A stretch of 11,517 nt of DNA from Deltaproteobacteria bacterium RIFCSPHIGHO2_12_FULL_43_9 (GCA_001798265.1 MGRR01000023.1:1-11517); one strand, 5' to 3'. Positions 1 to 6,562 are shown, numbered from the stretch's first letter. Notes: generated by a model not told the origin, from the letters alone. Numbers and translations are program-made.

Positions 1-765
1 GATCTGTTAACCAATACCCCAAAGGCGTATCTGGAATGGCTGAAGTTCGCTGAAAGATTAATCGCTGTGGGCTTGGATGAACTAGGCCTCTTCTATCTAG
101 AGGCCGCCATCAAAATGGGCGTTGACGCAGATGCCCTCCCCTGGAGGCTTCGGCTCTACAGCGCGCAACTTTATATTCAGGCGAACAAACAGCTCGCGGG
201 GATTCAGCAGATATACAAATTAAAAACCGAGCAACCAACACTACCAGACTGGTACATCTGGCTTCTGTACCCAAGACCATATTGGAATGAGATCACAAAG
301 GCGGCAAAAGAGTTTGAGATAGATCCATACATGATCATTTCCATAATGAGGCAGGAGAGCGCCTTCAATCCCAAAGCCCTCTCCCCCGCTGATGCCTATG
401 GGCTTATGCAGCTTCTACCCGCCACTGCGTCAAACATTGCGAAACAATTCCACCTACCTGTACCAAAGACGGGGGAACTTTTTGATCCTTCAATTAATAT
501 CCCATTGGGAACCGCCAATATTAAAGATCTTCTAAAGAGATTCCGCGGAAGATGGGTCCTGGTACTCGCCAGTTACAATGCCTCGCCAAAAATGGCCTCG
601 AAATGGCTCGACACAAGATGGAGACCCGAGTCATTGGAATTTATCGAGGAGATTCCATACACAGAGACAAGAACCTACGTGAAATTAATCATCAGAAACT
701 ATCTGACCTACCGGGCCCTTTATCAGCCTGATGGCCCCTATCCAGAAGGGTTGTTCTCGCATTAA
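1..765 (+). CDS. slt: Soluble-type lytic murein transglycosylase, C-terminal part (5' end outside window)
   Basis: The frame is open from base 1, so the gene starts upstream; the GTG at 67 is only an internal codon. 254 residues are visible. About the first 90 look like the end of the helical superhelix domain of Slt70-type enzymes. The catalytic domain follows: the ES of RQESAFNPKALS contains the catalytic Glu (visible residue 119, codon 355-357), then YGLMQLLPATA, LASYNAS and the C-terminal ETRTYVKLIIRNYLTYRALY typical of the family. The enzyme cleaves the MurNAc-GlcNAc bond of peptidoglycan, forming 1,6-anhydroMurNAc, in the periplasm. It converges on the ankyrin gene with a 68-bp gap and no obvious terminator. 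Its last 133 bp recur at 3347-3479 with only synonymous changes, so this 3' end may have been replaced by recombination. Family assignment is firm; the exact subfamily cannot be judged without the N-terminus. Confidence 0.93.
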   Translation, partial: DLLTNTPKAYLEWLKFAERLIAVGLDELGLFYLEAAIKMGVDADALPWRLRLYSAQLYIQANKQLAGIQQIYKLKTEQPTLPDWYIWLLYPRPYWNEITKAAKEFEIDPYMIISIMRQESAFNPKALSPADAYGLMQLLPATASNIAKQFHLPVPKTGELFDPSINIPLGTANIKDLLKRFRGRWVLVLASYNASPKMASKWLDTRWRPESLEFIEEIPYTETRTYVKLIIRNYLTYRALYQPDGPYPEGLFSH

Positions 766-833
766 GGTAACGCTCCAGAAGAAATAGGCGAAGGTTTACA
801 CCCCTTATGAGATTTTCTCGCCGGGGAATATAC

Positions 834-2282
834 TTAGAAGGCTTTTCCCTGAAAGTAAGGACTTAAGAGCTCTATTTTCCTTACAATCTCTATCAACTCA
901 TTGTTTTCTTTAGCCCGATTTAACATGGCAATTATTTGATCATATTCGTCGAGAATAACAGTTCCTACCCCGGGTGAAGCCGTATCCGGAAGCACTTGTT
1001 CTTTGACCTGTGTTCTACCCTCTTCCGCATTGAGAATTGCCTTCTCAACATTGGAATCCACATATACAAAAACACCGTCCGCAAGAAGTTGCTTAACACT
1101 TGAGAGTTCGCCTATAAACGCTGCAATTGTTAACGCAGTTTCATCAGATTTTGTTTCTAAATTTGCGTCTGCACCTTTTTGCAACAGGAATGCAATAATT
1201 TCCGTGTACCCCTTTTCGGTGGCCATAATTAATGCCGTTTTCCCAAATTGCCTTTCCTGTTTATCTATATCCGCACACGCATTCTTTTTAATATGATTAA
1301 TAAATGCCTCGGAGAAATCGTCCGTTTCACATTTTTTATGATCATCTTGTATGAGTAGGTCCATAATGGATTTATCGGGGCATTTTACTAGGAGTTCCTT
1401 CACCCTTTCTGGATTATTAGCTTCCACAGCCCTCATCAATTCAGTTAAATCGCTATCACGTTTTGTAAACGGTTTCTTTTCTGGCTTTTTTGGGTTTATT
1501 ATTTTGTTGAATACACTGGAAATATCTGCGGGGAGATGTTCTGCAAAGCGAAGTATCTTGGGGCACAACACATCTGCGTTGTATGAAGAACCAAAAAAAG
1601 TCTGGCAGTAATCGGGGGTATGAATTCTACTTATAATGGAAGGGTCAAATCTTGGATCCCCCAAAAGGATCCGCATCCTATCACAGGCCATTTGATATTC
1701 GGGACTCGAAGAATCATCTGTGGTAGCAAATATTTGCCCGGCTAATTCTTTAAACATAATATTTTCTAATATGTTTGGATCGACTTCCTTTAAGTGACAC
1801 CCAAATAATCCCGGTGTAGAATGTGCCGCTTGCCGCAAGATTTCTGGCTCTGAAAGTCTCTGTTTTGGAATTGTCTGAAGCAACCCCTCAATAAACTCTG
1901 ACCGCACACCTTGTATGCTTGCGGCGCGGCTAACATCTGTATACAAGCTCTGGTAGTTAATTTTCGGGAAGGTCTCGTTAATGTAATTTGAAATATCGGA
2001 TATTGCACCAATATCTGGACTCAAATTACTCTCACTCGAAAAATGAATAATAGCTCCTACGGCGTCCAACAAACTACCTCCAACCCTAGCATCTTCCCTG
2101 TGTGAGTATATGTAATCCTTTATTTTTTGTACTTCTTCTGGTGTTAATCCACCTAATAACATTTCCTTAAATTGAGGCAATTTTGTTGTGTCAAAATCAT
2201 CAGAAAACGCACTCCTATGTCCGATAACTGTGCTTAGGCAGAGAGCAAGAAGAATCATGTAAATGTTTTTTTTAATACGCAT
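834..2282 (-). CDS. Exported ankyrin-repeat protein of unknown function
   Basis: 482 residues from the ATG at 2282. The frame stays open to an upstream ATG at 2414, but the 2282 start gives a clean signal peptide (basic MRIKKN, hydrophobic core MILLALCLSTVIG, cleavage near SAFSDD), whereas the extra 44 residues bury it. Neither start has a convincing ribosome-binding site. Residues 30-260 form an all-helical-looking region with no family I recognise. From about 278 there are ankyrin-like units: DLTELMRAVEANNPERVKELL, then after an insert FGKTALIMATEKGYTEIIAFLLQKGADANLETKSD (about 345-380), then ETALTIAAFIGELSSVKQLLADG (about 381-403). Ankyrin repeats bind proteins; no catalytic motif is visible. 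The gene lies on the strand opposite its neighbours, between the two copies of the slt 3' end, so it may be acquired cargo. It could be periplasmic or secreted. Confidence 0.75.
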   Translation of the reverse strand: MRIKKNIYMILLALCLSTVIGHRSAFSDDFDTTKLPQFKEMLLGGLTPEEVQKIKDYIYSHREDARVGGSLLDAVGAIIHFSSESNLSPDIGAISDISNYINETFPKINYQSLYTDVSRAASIQGVRSEFIEGLLQTIPKQRLSEPEILRQAAHSTPGLFGCHLKEVDPNILENIMFKELAGQIFATTDDSSSPEYQMACDRMRILLGDPRFDPSIISRIHTPDYCQTFFGSSYNADVLCPKILRFAEHLPADISSVFNKIINPKKPEKKPFTKRDSDLTELMRAVEANNPERVKELLVKCPDKSIMDLLIQDDHKKCETDDFSEAFINHIKKNACADIDKQERQFGKTALIMATEKGYTEIIAFLLQKGADANLETKSDETALTIAAFIGELSSVKQLLADGVFVYVDSNVEKAILNAEEGRTQVKEQVLPDTASPGVGTVILDEYDQIIAMLNRAKENNELIEIVRKIELLSPYFQGKAF

Positions 2283-2457
2283 ATAAAACCAAAGCAAATA
2301 AGAACTATATCTCCTGCACGTTAAGTGCCAGGTTGAAGATATAAACGTCGTAAAAATATGCTTAAATTTCAACTGGTTCAAGTTGTTCAGGTTTTTAAAC
2401 ACAGGAATACCCATTTATTCTTTAGACACAAGTTCAATCCATGTCACTTAATCCAAG

Positions 2458-2621
2458 CCCGAATCCTGCATAAATTCTGAAACCAGTTAAAATCATTCAG
2501 CTATTAAAATTTAAAAAGTGAATCGCAAATTCTAACTCGTCATCCCGGCGAAAGCCGGGATCAGCACAGCTTATATGGATTCCGGCTTTCGCCGGAATGA
2601 CATCAAAATGCAGGATTCGGG
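2458..2621. mobile_element. MITE-like element 1 (5-bp target duplication)
   Basis: Perfect 14-bp terminal inverted repeats CCCGAATCCTGCAT (2458-2471) and ATGCAGGATTCGGG (2608-2621) are flanked by a 5-bp direct repeat CCAAG (2453-2457 and 2622-2626), the signature of a transposed element. It is 164 bp long and has no coding capacity, so it is a non-autonomous element needing a transposase elsewhere. The interior holds a REP hairpin pair at 2539-2601. The parent insertion-sequence family is not identifiable from the window. Confidence 0.75.
2539..2601. repeat. REP-like inverted hairpin pair inside MITE 1
   Basis: Two head-to-head hairpins lie between GTCAT and ATGAC. The first has stem CCCGGC/GCCGGG with loop GAAA on the plus strand; the second, read on the minus strand, has stem TCCGGC/GCCGGA with loop GAAA. 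A 15-nt linker separates them. The same architecture recurs at 3574, 6600 and 10380. Confidence 0.8.
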
Positions 2622-2626
2622 CCAAG

Positions 2627-2838
2627 CCTAGAGATTGCGAAAGGTTAAGAGATTCCATACCTTGCCGCCTCTTCTTCTATTTAATTACGGATGGTGATTC
2701 GTGAAAATTTTTGTACAAAACACCCTTCCTTAAGCAACCTGAAATGGAGCCCTATATTTTAAAATATTTCTACATATTTATTAACTAGGAATGAGGGGAG
2801 ATTGATTCTACACTTCGGGGTATAGATCGGAGAACCGT
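2627..2838. other. Leader region upstream of the Cys-rich gene
   Basis: This completes a 556-bp gene-free stretch (2283-2838) that contains MITE 1. After the MITE there is AT-rich sequence with no ORF of note and no clear -35/-10 pair. The only well-supported signal is GGAG at 2829-2832, six bases before the ATG at 2839. Divergent promoters for the ankyrin gene and the Cys-rich gene should lie between 2283 and 2838, but I cannot place them. Confidence 0.4.
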
Positions 2839-3234
2839 ATGAAATTAGTCTCCCTTTTTATTGTGTTAACTGCCATGCTCCTTTCTATTTCTGCTTTTGG
2901 GAAAACAGAAATAGATTGTTGTTCCTCTACTACGGACAAAGTCCCATTGGAGGGCACGGGTACAGGCACTGGTGCTGATGTGGGAACAACCGTTAAGGCT
3001 TGTTTAGCTGACGCGGAAACTAAATTAGACCTTAAACATTACGCTTGTAGCAAGGATCAATGTCCGGGGCAGTGTGGCACAGGATACACAGGCAAATGTA
3101 CTCTAGAAGTATCTGGTATTGAAGATGATTCATTTAGCATCCATTGCTCAGTAAACAATGACGGGTCTTACAGCTGCACGTGTACAAATCACGTAAAAGC
3201 CTTCGTCGGGTGTTATGGATGTATGTTAGAATGA
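2839..3234 (+). CDS. Small exported cysteine-rich protein, orphan
   Basis: 131 residues. The start is supported by GGAG six bases upstream. Residues 1-20 form a signal peptide (MKLVSLFIVLTAMLLSISAF). The mature part has twelve Cys (27, 28, 55, 70, 75, 79, 87, 103, 113, 115, 125, 128), an even number in roughly 110 residues, so a disulfide-stabilised periplasmic or secreted domain is likely. A Gly/Thr linker GTGTGTGADVGTT sits at 39-51. I recognise no family; C-x4-C-x3-C, C-x-C and C-x2-C spacings are present. Metal binding is an alternative, but export makes disulfides more likely. A terminator-like hairpin begins 15 bases after the stop (3249). The gene lies between the intact and displaced slt 3' ends, so it may have been acquired together with the ankyrin gene. 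Confidence 0.75.
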   Translation: MKLVSLFIVLTAMLLSISAFGKTEIDCCSSTTDKVPLEGTGTGTGADVGTTVKACLADAETKLDLKHYACSKDQCPGQCGTGYTGKCTLEVSGIEDDSFSIHCSVNNDGSYSCTCTNHVKAFVGCYGCMLE

Positions 3235-3248
3235 AAGATCCCATCAAT

Positions 3249-3297
3249 GTAACAATTTTTTATAGGTAAGTTAAAATCACCTAGATTGTTACCTTTT
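3249..3297 (+). terminator. Probable intrinsic terminator of the Cys-rich gene
   Basis: An 8-bp stem GTAACAAT/ATTGTTAC with an internal AGGT/ACCT stem is followed by CTTTT, 14 bases downstream of the stop codon. The stem is AT-rich and the T-run short, so efficiency is uncertain. The pairing is conserved, in altered sequence context, in the second copy of the repeat. Confidence 0.5.
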
Positions 3298-3351
3298 CAC
3301 ATCTCTTAATACGTAACTCATTGAGATTACCTAACAGAATAATATAATTGG
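3249..3351 (+). repeat. Repeat A, copy 1, containing a terminator-like hairpin
   Basis: About 103 bp closely matching 3668-3755. It begins with a hairpin: GTAACAAT (3249-3256) pairs with ATTGTTAC (3285-3292), with an inner AGGT/ACCT stem (3264-3267 and 3279-3282), followed by CTTTT. It sits just after the Cys-rich gene stop and plausibly terminates it. The tail (CTTAATACGTAACT...GAGATTACC...ATAATTGGAA) is also shared with copy 2, so the homology goes beyond the hairpin. The final ATTGGAA is shared with the slt fragment that starts here. Confidence 0.7.
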
Positions 3352-3479
3352 AATTTATCGAGGAGATTCCATACACAGAGACAAGAACCTATGTGAAACT
3401 AATCATCAGAAACTATCTGACCTACCGTGCACTTTATCAGCCTGACGGCCCTTATCCCGAGGGGTTGTTCTCGCATTAG
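3347..3479 (+). pseudogene. Displaced 3' fragment of slt
   Basis: 133 bp aligns without gaps to the end of slt (633-765, constant offset 2714) and would encode the last 43 residues (EFIEEIPYTETRTYVK... to LFSH) plus the stop. There are nine substitutions: TAC/TAT, TTA/CTA, CGG/CGT, GCC/GCA, GAT/GAC, CCC/CCT, CCA/CCC, GAA/GAG and TAA/TAG. All are synonymous, including the stop change. There is no start codon or catalytic region, so it is not a gene by itself. The homology ends exactly at the stop codon on the right and within ATTGGAA, shared with repeat A, on the left. The pattern means the two copies diverged while each was under selection as a working slt end, so this is probably the original or a foreign allele's end left by recombination, not a decaying in-place duplicate. 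Confidence 0.9.
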
Positions 3480-3497
3480 TCGTCGTTGCAAGCACCT

Positions 3498-3569
3498 CGT
3501 CATTGCAAGCGAGGCGAAGCAATCTCCGCGTTGAGATTGCTTCGTCGCCTTCGGCTCCTCGCAATGACG
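3498..3569. repeat. CGTCATTGC-type inverted repeat pair
   Basis: The left unit runs CGTCATTGCAAGCGAGG...AAGCAATCTC; the right unit is its inverse, GAGATTGCTTCG...CTCGCAATGACG, separated by a short CGCGTT. A partial unit (CGTCGTTGCAAGCAC) precedes it at 3481-3495. Single-sided copies of the family occur at 10339-10375 and inside MITE 2. These are non-coding dispersed repeats. Confidence 0.75.
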
Positions 3570-3573
3570 AAAT

Positions 3574-3658
3574 GTCATTCCCGCGAAAGCGGGAATCTAG
3601 ATCCCCGTTTTCACGGGGATGACAGTTCACGGGGATGGCATTCTTTCACGGGGATGAC
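3574..3658. repeat. REP-like hairpin pair plus two truncated copies
   Basis: The full pair is 3574-3623: stem TTCCCGC/GCGGGAA with loop GAAA on the plus strand, then ATCCCCGT/ACGGGGAT with loop GAAA on the minus strand. Two tail fragments of TTCACGGGGATGRC follow (to about 3658). The two arms carry different stem sequences of the same architecture. Confidence 0.75.
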
Positions 3659-3759
3659 GTGAAAAAGTAACAATTTTGGTACATTAAAATTACCTAAATT
3701 GTTACTTTTTCATATCCCTTAATCCGTAACTTATTGAAATTACTCGAGGCGATAATTGG
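3659..3759. repeat. Repeat A, copy 2, with a strong bidirectional hairpin
   Basis: GAAAAAGTAACAATTT (3661-3676) pairs perfectly with AAATTGTTACTTTTTC (3696-3711), with an inner GGTA/TACC (3678-3681 and 3691-3694). The A-run on the left and T-run on the right make it terminator-like on both strands. The following sequence (CTTAATCCGTAACTTATTGAAATTAC...ATAATTGG) is homologous to copy 1 at 3249-3351. It lies about 120 bp upstream of the next gene. Confidence 0.75.
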
Positions 3760-3835
3760 AACAAATATTGCTGCGTGAATCACCGCGTGGATCGATAACT
3801 AATAGAAAAGAGAAGTGGTAGTTGGAGAAATGTCC

Positions 3836-4756
3836 GTGAAGAGATTGATTATTACGCTCTTTCTAGTTTTGGTTTCAACTCCATTTTGGTGCAACGCCGA
3901 GCCTCAAACTGATACCCCGAATTTTTTAACGGCGGTTTCCGCGGAACAAAAGGATTCCTACATTGAGGTATTAAAAACCCAATGCGAACTCTTAAGGGAA
4001 AAATGGTATGCGGATGATTACGCGGAGGGGGAAAATCACCTCCTCTATTCTTTGGAATTAAACAAAAGGGAATTTGTCAAACTAACACCACTTTATGGTC
4101 ATTGCAGAGGTTTGGATGACGGCGGGGTTCCAGAATCGCTCATTAACAGGGATGCGGCGCCGGCCAGGCACAGCGGATGGATAGAGCTTCAACTGACATG
4201 GCTAGTAGCGGAAGATACCCTGAGCGATTTTTCTTCCTTCGTCTTTACAAACAGCTATGAACGAAGGATGCGAACACCCTGGAATACCTATTTTAAAAAA
4301 CGGTTTAAAAAGATCTCTTCACCCCCATCTTGCAATGAGGTTATTTTAAATTTTATTTCCCAAAATCAAGCCAACGGCTTTCCAATCGATGTCCGGGCGA
4401 ATACTAAAATCTATTCCATAGATAATCTGGTGGCCACTGGAGAGATATTGCTGGAGGACTCCTCTGAATATAAGAATAATTATTACCTGTGGACACTATT
4501 AAATAAAGATGAGCGCCTGTTGGTAAGGAGGGGATTTGAACCCCAGGCCTCGTTTAACTGGAATAAGGGGAACGTTATATACAAAGAGCATCCAGCCGTA
4601 TTAAAGCATTTTCTGGGCCCAAAAATCGTTGTGAATTTTAAAGAACAGAAATTTCAATTCATCGACACATCAATGGAAAACTTTAATATCGACGACTATG
4701 TAATTTACAAAGATTCACCACCGACAGGGGCTGATGTTTCCGCCTGCCTTAATTGA
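3836..4756 (+). CDS. Exported protein of unknown function
   Basis: 306 residues from the GTG at 3836, which has GGAG at 3824-3827 with an eight-base spacer and gives a clean signal peptide (MKRLIITLFLVLVSTPFWCNA, cleavage before EPQ). In-frame alternatives are the ATG at 3830, only two bases from the same GGAG, and the GTG at 3815. I recognise no family. The mature protein is mixed in charge and rich in aromatics, with segments such as CELLREKWYADDYAEGENH, LTPLYGHCRGLDDGG and VIYKDSPPTGADVSACLN. It has four Cys after the predicted cleavage site (positions 50, 90, 166 and 304 in this numbering). No transmembrane segment follows the signal peptide, so it is probably periplasmic or secreted. The stop codon lies inside the target duplication of MITE 2. 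Confidence 0.75.
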   Translation: MKRLIITLFLVLVSTPFWCNAEPQTDTPNFLTAVSAEQKDSYIEVLKTQCELLREKWYADDYAEGENHLLYSLELNKREFVKLTPLYGHCRGLDDGGVPESLINRDAAPARHSGWIELQLTWLVAEDTLSDFSSFVFTNSYERRMRTPWNTYFKKRFKKISSPPSCNEVILNFISQNQANGFPIDVRANTKIYSIDNLVATGEILLEDSSEYKNNYYLWTLLNKDERLLVRRGFEPQASFNWNKGNVIYKEHPAVLKHFLGPKIVVNFKEQKFQFIDTSMENFNIDDYVIYKDSPPTGADVSACLN

Positions 4757-4761
4757 CCGGT

Positions 4762-5012
4762 GATTCTTTCCGTTTTTTTAGTGGAATCTTACTGCCGTCA
4801 TTGCGAGCGAAAAAAGCCTTCAGCCCCCAGGCGAAGCCGTCGGGGGGAAGCAATCTCTTACGGAGAGATTCCTTCGGTCGCGCAGCCTGTCCTGAGCGTA
4901 TGCGAAGGGCTCCCTCGGAATGACGTGGGAGATCCTTCGCCTTCGGCTCAGGATGACGCTCAAGACACCGTTGTGTATCACGATTAACCTTCACTAAATA
5001 ACGGAAAGAATC
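4762..5012. mobile_element. MITE-like element 2 (9-bp target duplication) at the stop codon of the upstream gene
   Basis: Imperfect terminal inverted repeats lie at 4762-4783 and 4992-5012; both begin GATTCTTTCCGTT and end TTTAGTG on the inward side, differing by one base and one indel. They are flanked by the 9-bp direct repeat TTGACCGGT (4753-4761 and 5013-5021). The 251-bp element encodes nothing credible. Its interior is a mosaic of dispersed-repeat pieces: CGTCATTGCGAGCG...AAGCAATCTC, then pieces ending GGAATGACG and CAGGATGACG. The left duplication contains the TGA of the upstream gene, so the reading frame was not disturbed. A 9-bp duplication fits several transposase families, none of which is visible here. 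Confidence 0.7.
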
Positions 5013-5015
5013 TTG

Positions 5016-5040
5016 ACCGGTGACGTAAATTGTCACCGGT
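5016..5040. terminator. Perfect 9-bp hairpin, probably the original 3' hairpin of the upstream gene
   Basis: ACCGGTGAC (5016-5024) pairs with GTCACCGGT (5032-5040) around a 7-base loop. There is no T-run after it, so it may stabilise a 3' end or act as a weak terminator. Removing MITE 2 and one target copy would put this hairpin directly at the TGA of the upstream gene. The element therefore inserted at the base of its left arm. Confidence 0.5.
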
Positions 5041-5136
5041 TCCGCAAAAAGGGTCACTTTTCGGGTGGTTATGGCTTGTTCCCCTAAAATTCCATAATAA
5101 TTCCAATTAGTTAAGTTTTATGACTTTGGCACCCTT

Positions 5137-5186
5137 CTTCCAGTCTTTTTCCACAGGAGGAGTGTAAGGCTCCCCGGCTGGAAGGA
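5137..5186 (+). promoter_or_regulatory. Possible leader hairpin covering the subtilase ribosome-binding site
   Basis: CTTCCAG (5137-5143) is perfectly complementary to CTGGAAG (5178-5184), which overlaps the Shine-Dalgarno GGAAGGA (5180-5186) of the gene at 5195. The loop holds a second, stronger-looking AGGAGG (5155-5160) that can itself pair with CTCC (5170-5173). No start codon is usable from that inner site. This could make translation structure-dependent, but it rests on pairing by eye. Confidence 0.3.
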
Positions 5187-5194
5187 CGATAGAT

Positions 5195-6433
5195 ATGAAG
5201 CGGTTTGTAATATTTGTAGTTACATTAGTCTCCGCGATCATTCTCGTAAAGCTCGATAAACAGGAAGCCTCCTCCTATGTCGGTCAAACCTTCCAGGCAT
5301 TCTACGCACCCGATTTCTATGACATTGAAGGGAGAGAGGTCTTTAGAAAACTCCCGAATGATCCACAGCTCTCCGCAAACTACGGCTTGGTAAATAATGG
5401 AAGCGGCAGCGACGTTAAGGTCTCACAGGCATGGAGAATTAATTATTCATGCAAGCCGGTTACCATCGCAATCATCGATACAGGCATTGATCGCAACCAC
5501 CCCGATCTTAAAGCAAACCTCTGGAGAAATCGTGGCGAAAGAGGATTTGATTCAAAGGGGAGAAGAAAAGAGGCAAATGGGATTGATGATGACAAAAATG
5601 GATACATCGATGATCTCTTTGGGTGGGATTTTGTAGACAATGACAACAACCCTGAAGATACCCATGGACATGGAACCCATGTTGCCGGGATAGTTGGCGC
5701 GGTAGGTGGAAATGGGATTGGAACAAGCGGGGTCTGTGCCAACGCGAAATTGATGGTTTTGAAATACTACTCTGCCAGAGCTACCGGAAAAGAGAATTTA
5801 AGAAATTCTGTAAGGGCCCTTAGATACGCAATCAGAATGAGAGCGAGGGTTATAAACTACAGTGGTGGTGGTTCATACTCATCCAGTGATGAAAGAAACG
5901 CGTTAAAATTAGCGGAACGATTTGGGATAATCGTTGTTGCCGCCGCGGGGAATGGACGAAGCAATACAGACTGGTCATCATACTACCCTGCCTCATATGA
6001 TCTCGACAATATTATTACGGTTGCCTCAACCAACTACCGGGGGGAACTTGCAAAAACATCAAACTACGGACCAAGAACCGTAGATATCGCCGCCCCGGGA
6101 GAGCAGATATATTCAACACTGCCGGGTGGCCGCTATGGCAAGATGACCGGAACATCACAGGCAACACCCTTTGTTACCGGAGCAGTTGCCCTTCTGTTAT
6201 CAACCTATCCAGACCTGACCGCGGCGCAAATAAAATGGAGTCTGTTGAAATCCATCGACCCGCTTCCAGCCCGGGATCGGCGTAAGGTTCTTACGGGTGG
6301 AAAGCTAAATATCTATCGCGCGCTTCTCATCTCTTCTCCAAAAAGGACATATGTTTTAAGATCAAACGCGACAGCTAAAAAGAAGAGCAAGAAAAAAACT
6401 GTAACCGCCAAATGGTTTAGAAAAAAGAGATAA
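5195..6433 (+). CDS. Exported subtilisin-like serine protease (S8 family)
   Basis: 412 residues; ATG preceded by AAGGA at an eight-base spacing. The N-terminus MKRFVIFVVTLVSAIILV is a signal peptide or anchor. The peptidase S8 domain spans about 85-380. The catalytic triad is Asp95 in AIIDTGID, His159 in GHGTHVAG and Ser321 in GTSQATP; Asn253 in AAAGNG is the oxyanion-hole residue. An EF-hand-like calcium loop DDDKNGYIDD lies at 131-140, inserted between the Asp and His motifs, as in many secreted S8 enzymes. Cys86 and Cys181 could form a disulfide. The N-terminal 30-80 region is short for a full I9 propeptide, so maturation may differ. The tail (394-412) is strongly basic (KKKSKKK...RKKR), perhaps for binding envelope polymers. 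It appears monocistronic. Function: extracytoplasmic proteolysis; substrate unknown. Confidence 0.93.
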   Translation: MKRFVIFVVTLVSAIILVKLDKQEASSYVGQTFQAFYAPDFYDIEGREVFRKLPNDPQLSANYGLVNNGSGSDVKVSQAWRINYSCKPVTIAIIDTGIDRNHPDLKANLWRNRGERGFDSKGRRKEANGIDDDKNGYIDDLFGWDFVDNDNNPEDTHGHGTHVAGIVGAVGGNGIGTSGVCANAKLMVLKYYSARATGKENLRNSVRALRYAIRMRARVINYSGGGSYSSSDERNALKLAERFGIIVVAAAGNGRSNTDWSSYYPASYDLDNIITVASTNYRGELAKTSNYGPRTVDIAAPGEQIYSTLPGGRYGKMTGTSQATPFVTGAVALLLSTYPDLTAAQIKWSLLKSIDPLPARDRRKVLTGGKLNIYRALLISSPKRTYVLRSNATAKKKSKKKTVTAKWFRKKR

Positions 6434-6562
6434 AAGAGAATATTTTCATCAGAATGATCCTATGCCTGCATAGAAAAGAAACACTTAAGTGAACTTTGTG
6501 TGAACTTGGATTCTTTTTGCTTTCCGAAGAATTTCAGGAGTGATAAAAGGTTGAGAGTAGTA
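6434..6562. other. Spacer after the subtilase
   Basis: Together with MITE 3 and the leader to 6738 this is a 305-bp gene-free stretch. It contains a weak hairpin CTATG-CCTG-CATAG without a T-run and a short direct repeat GTGAACTT, both unremarkable. I see no RNA gene or convincing promoter. Confidence 0.3.

Noticed and set aside
1003..1611. Plus-strand frames inside the ankyrin gene
   Set aside because: They are antisense shadows of a longer frame that has a signal peptide and ankyrin repeats.
3406..3630. Minus-strand frame of 74 codons over the slt remnant and repeats
   Set aside because: Its sequence (SRFRGND, LRGAEGDEAIS and similar) is the well-known translation of REP-type repeats, and there is no ribosome-binding site.
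2979..4753. Shared TGADV...AC motif in the Cys-rich protein (about residue 45) and the C-terminus of the protein at 3836
   Set aside because: Only a few residues match, at different positions in the proteins, with no flanking similarity; chance is the simplest explanation.
4749..5057. Frames on both strands across MITE 2
   Set aside because: They consist of repeat translations and run through both terminal repeats of the element; no coding signal.
5155..5167. AGGAGG followed by GTG TAA as a start-stop upstream ORF
   Set aside because: Only one base separates the SD from the GTG, too close for initiation; kept only as part of the leader observation.
5397..5742. Alternative frames on both strands within the subtilase gene
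   Set aside because: They overlap the catalytic Asp and His motifs of an unmistakable S8 protease and have no independent support.
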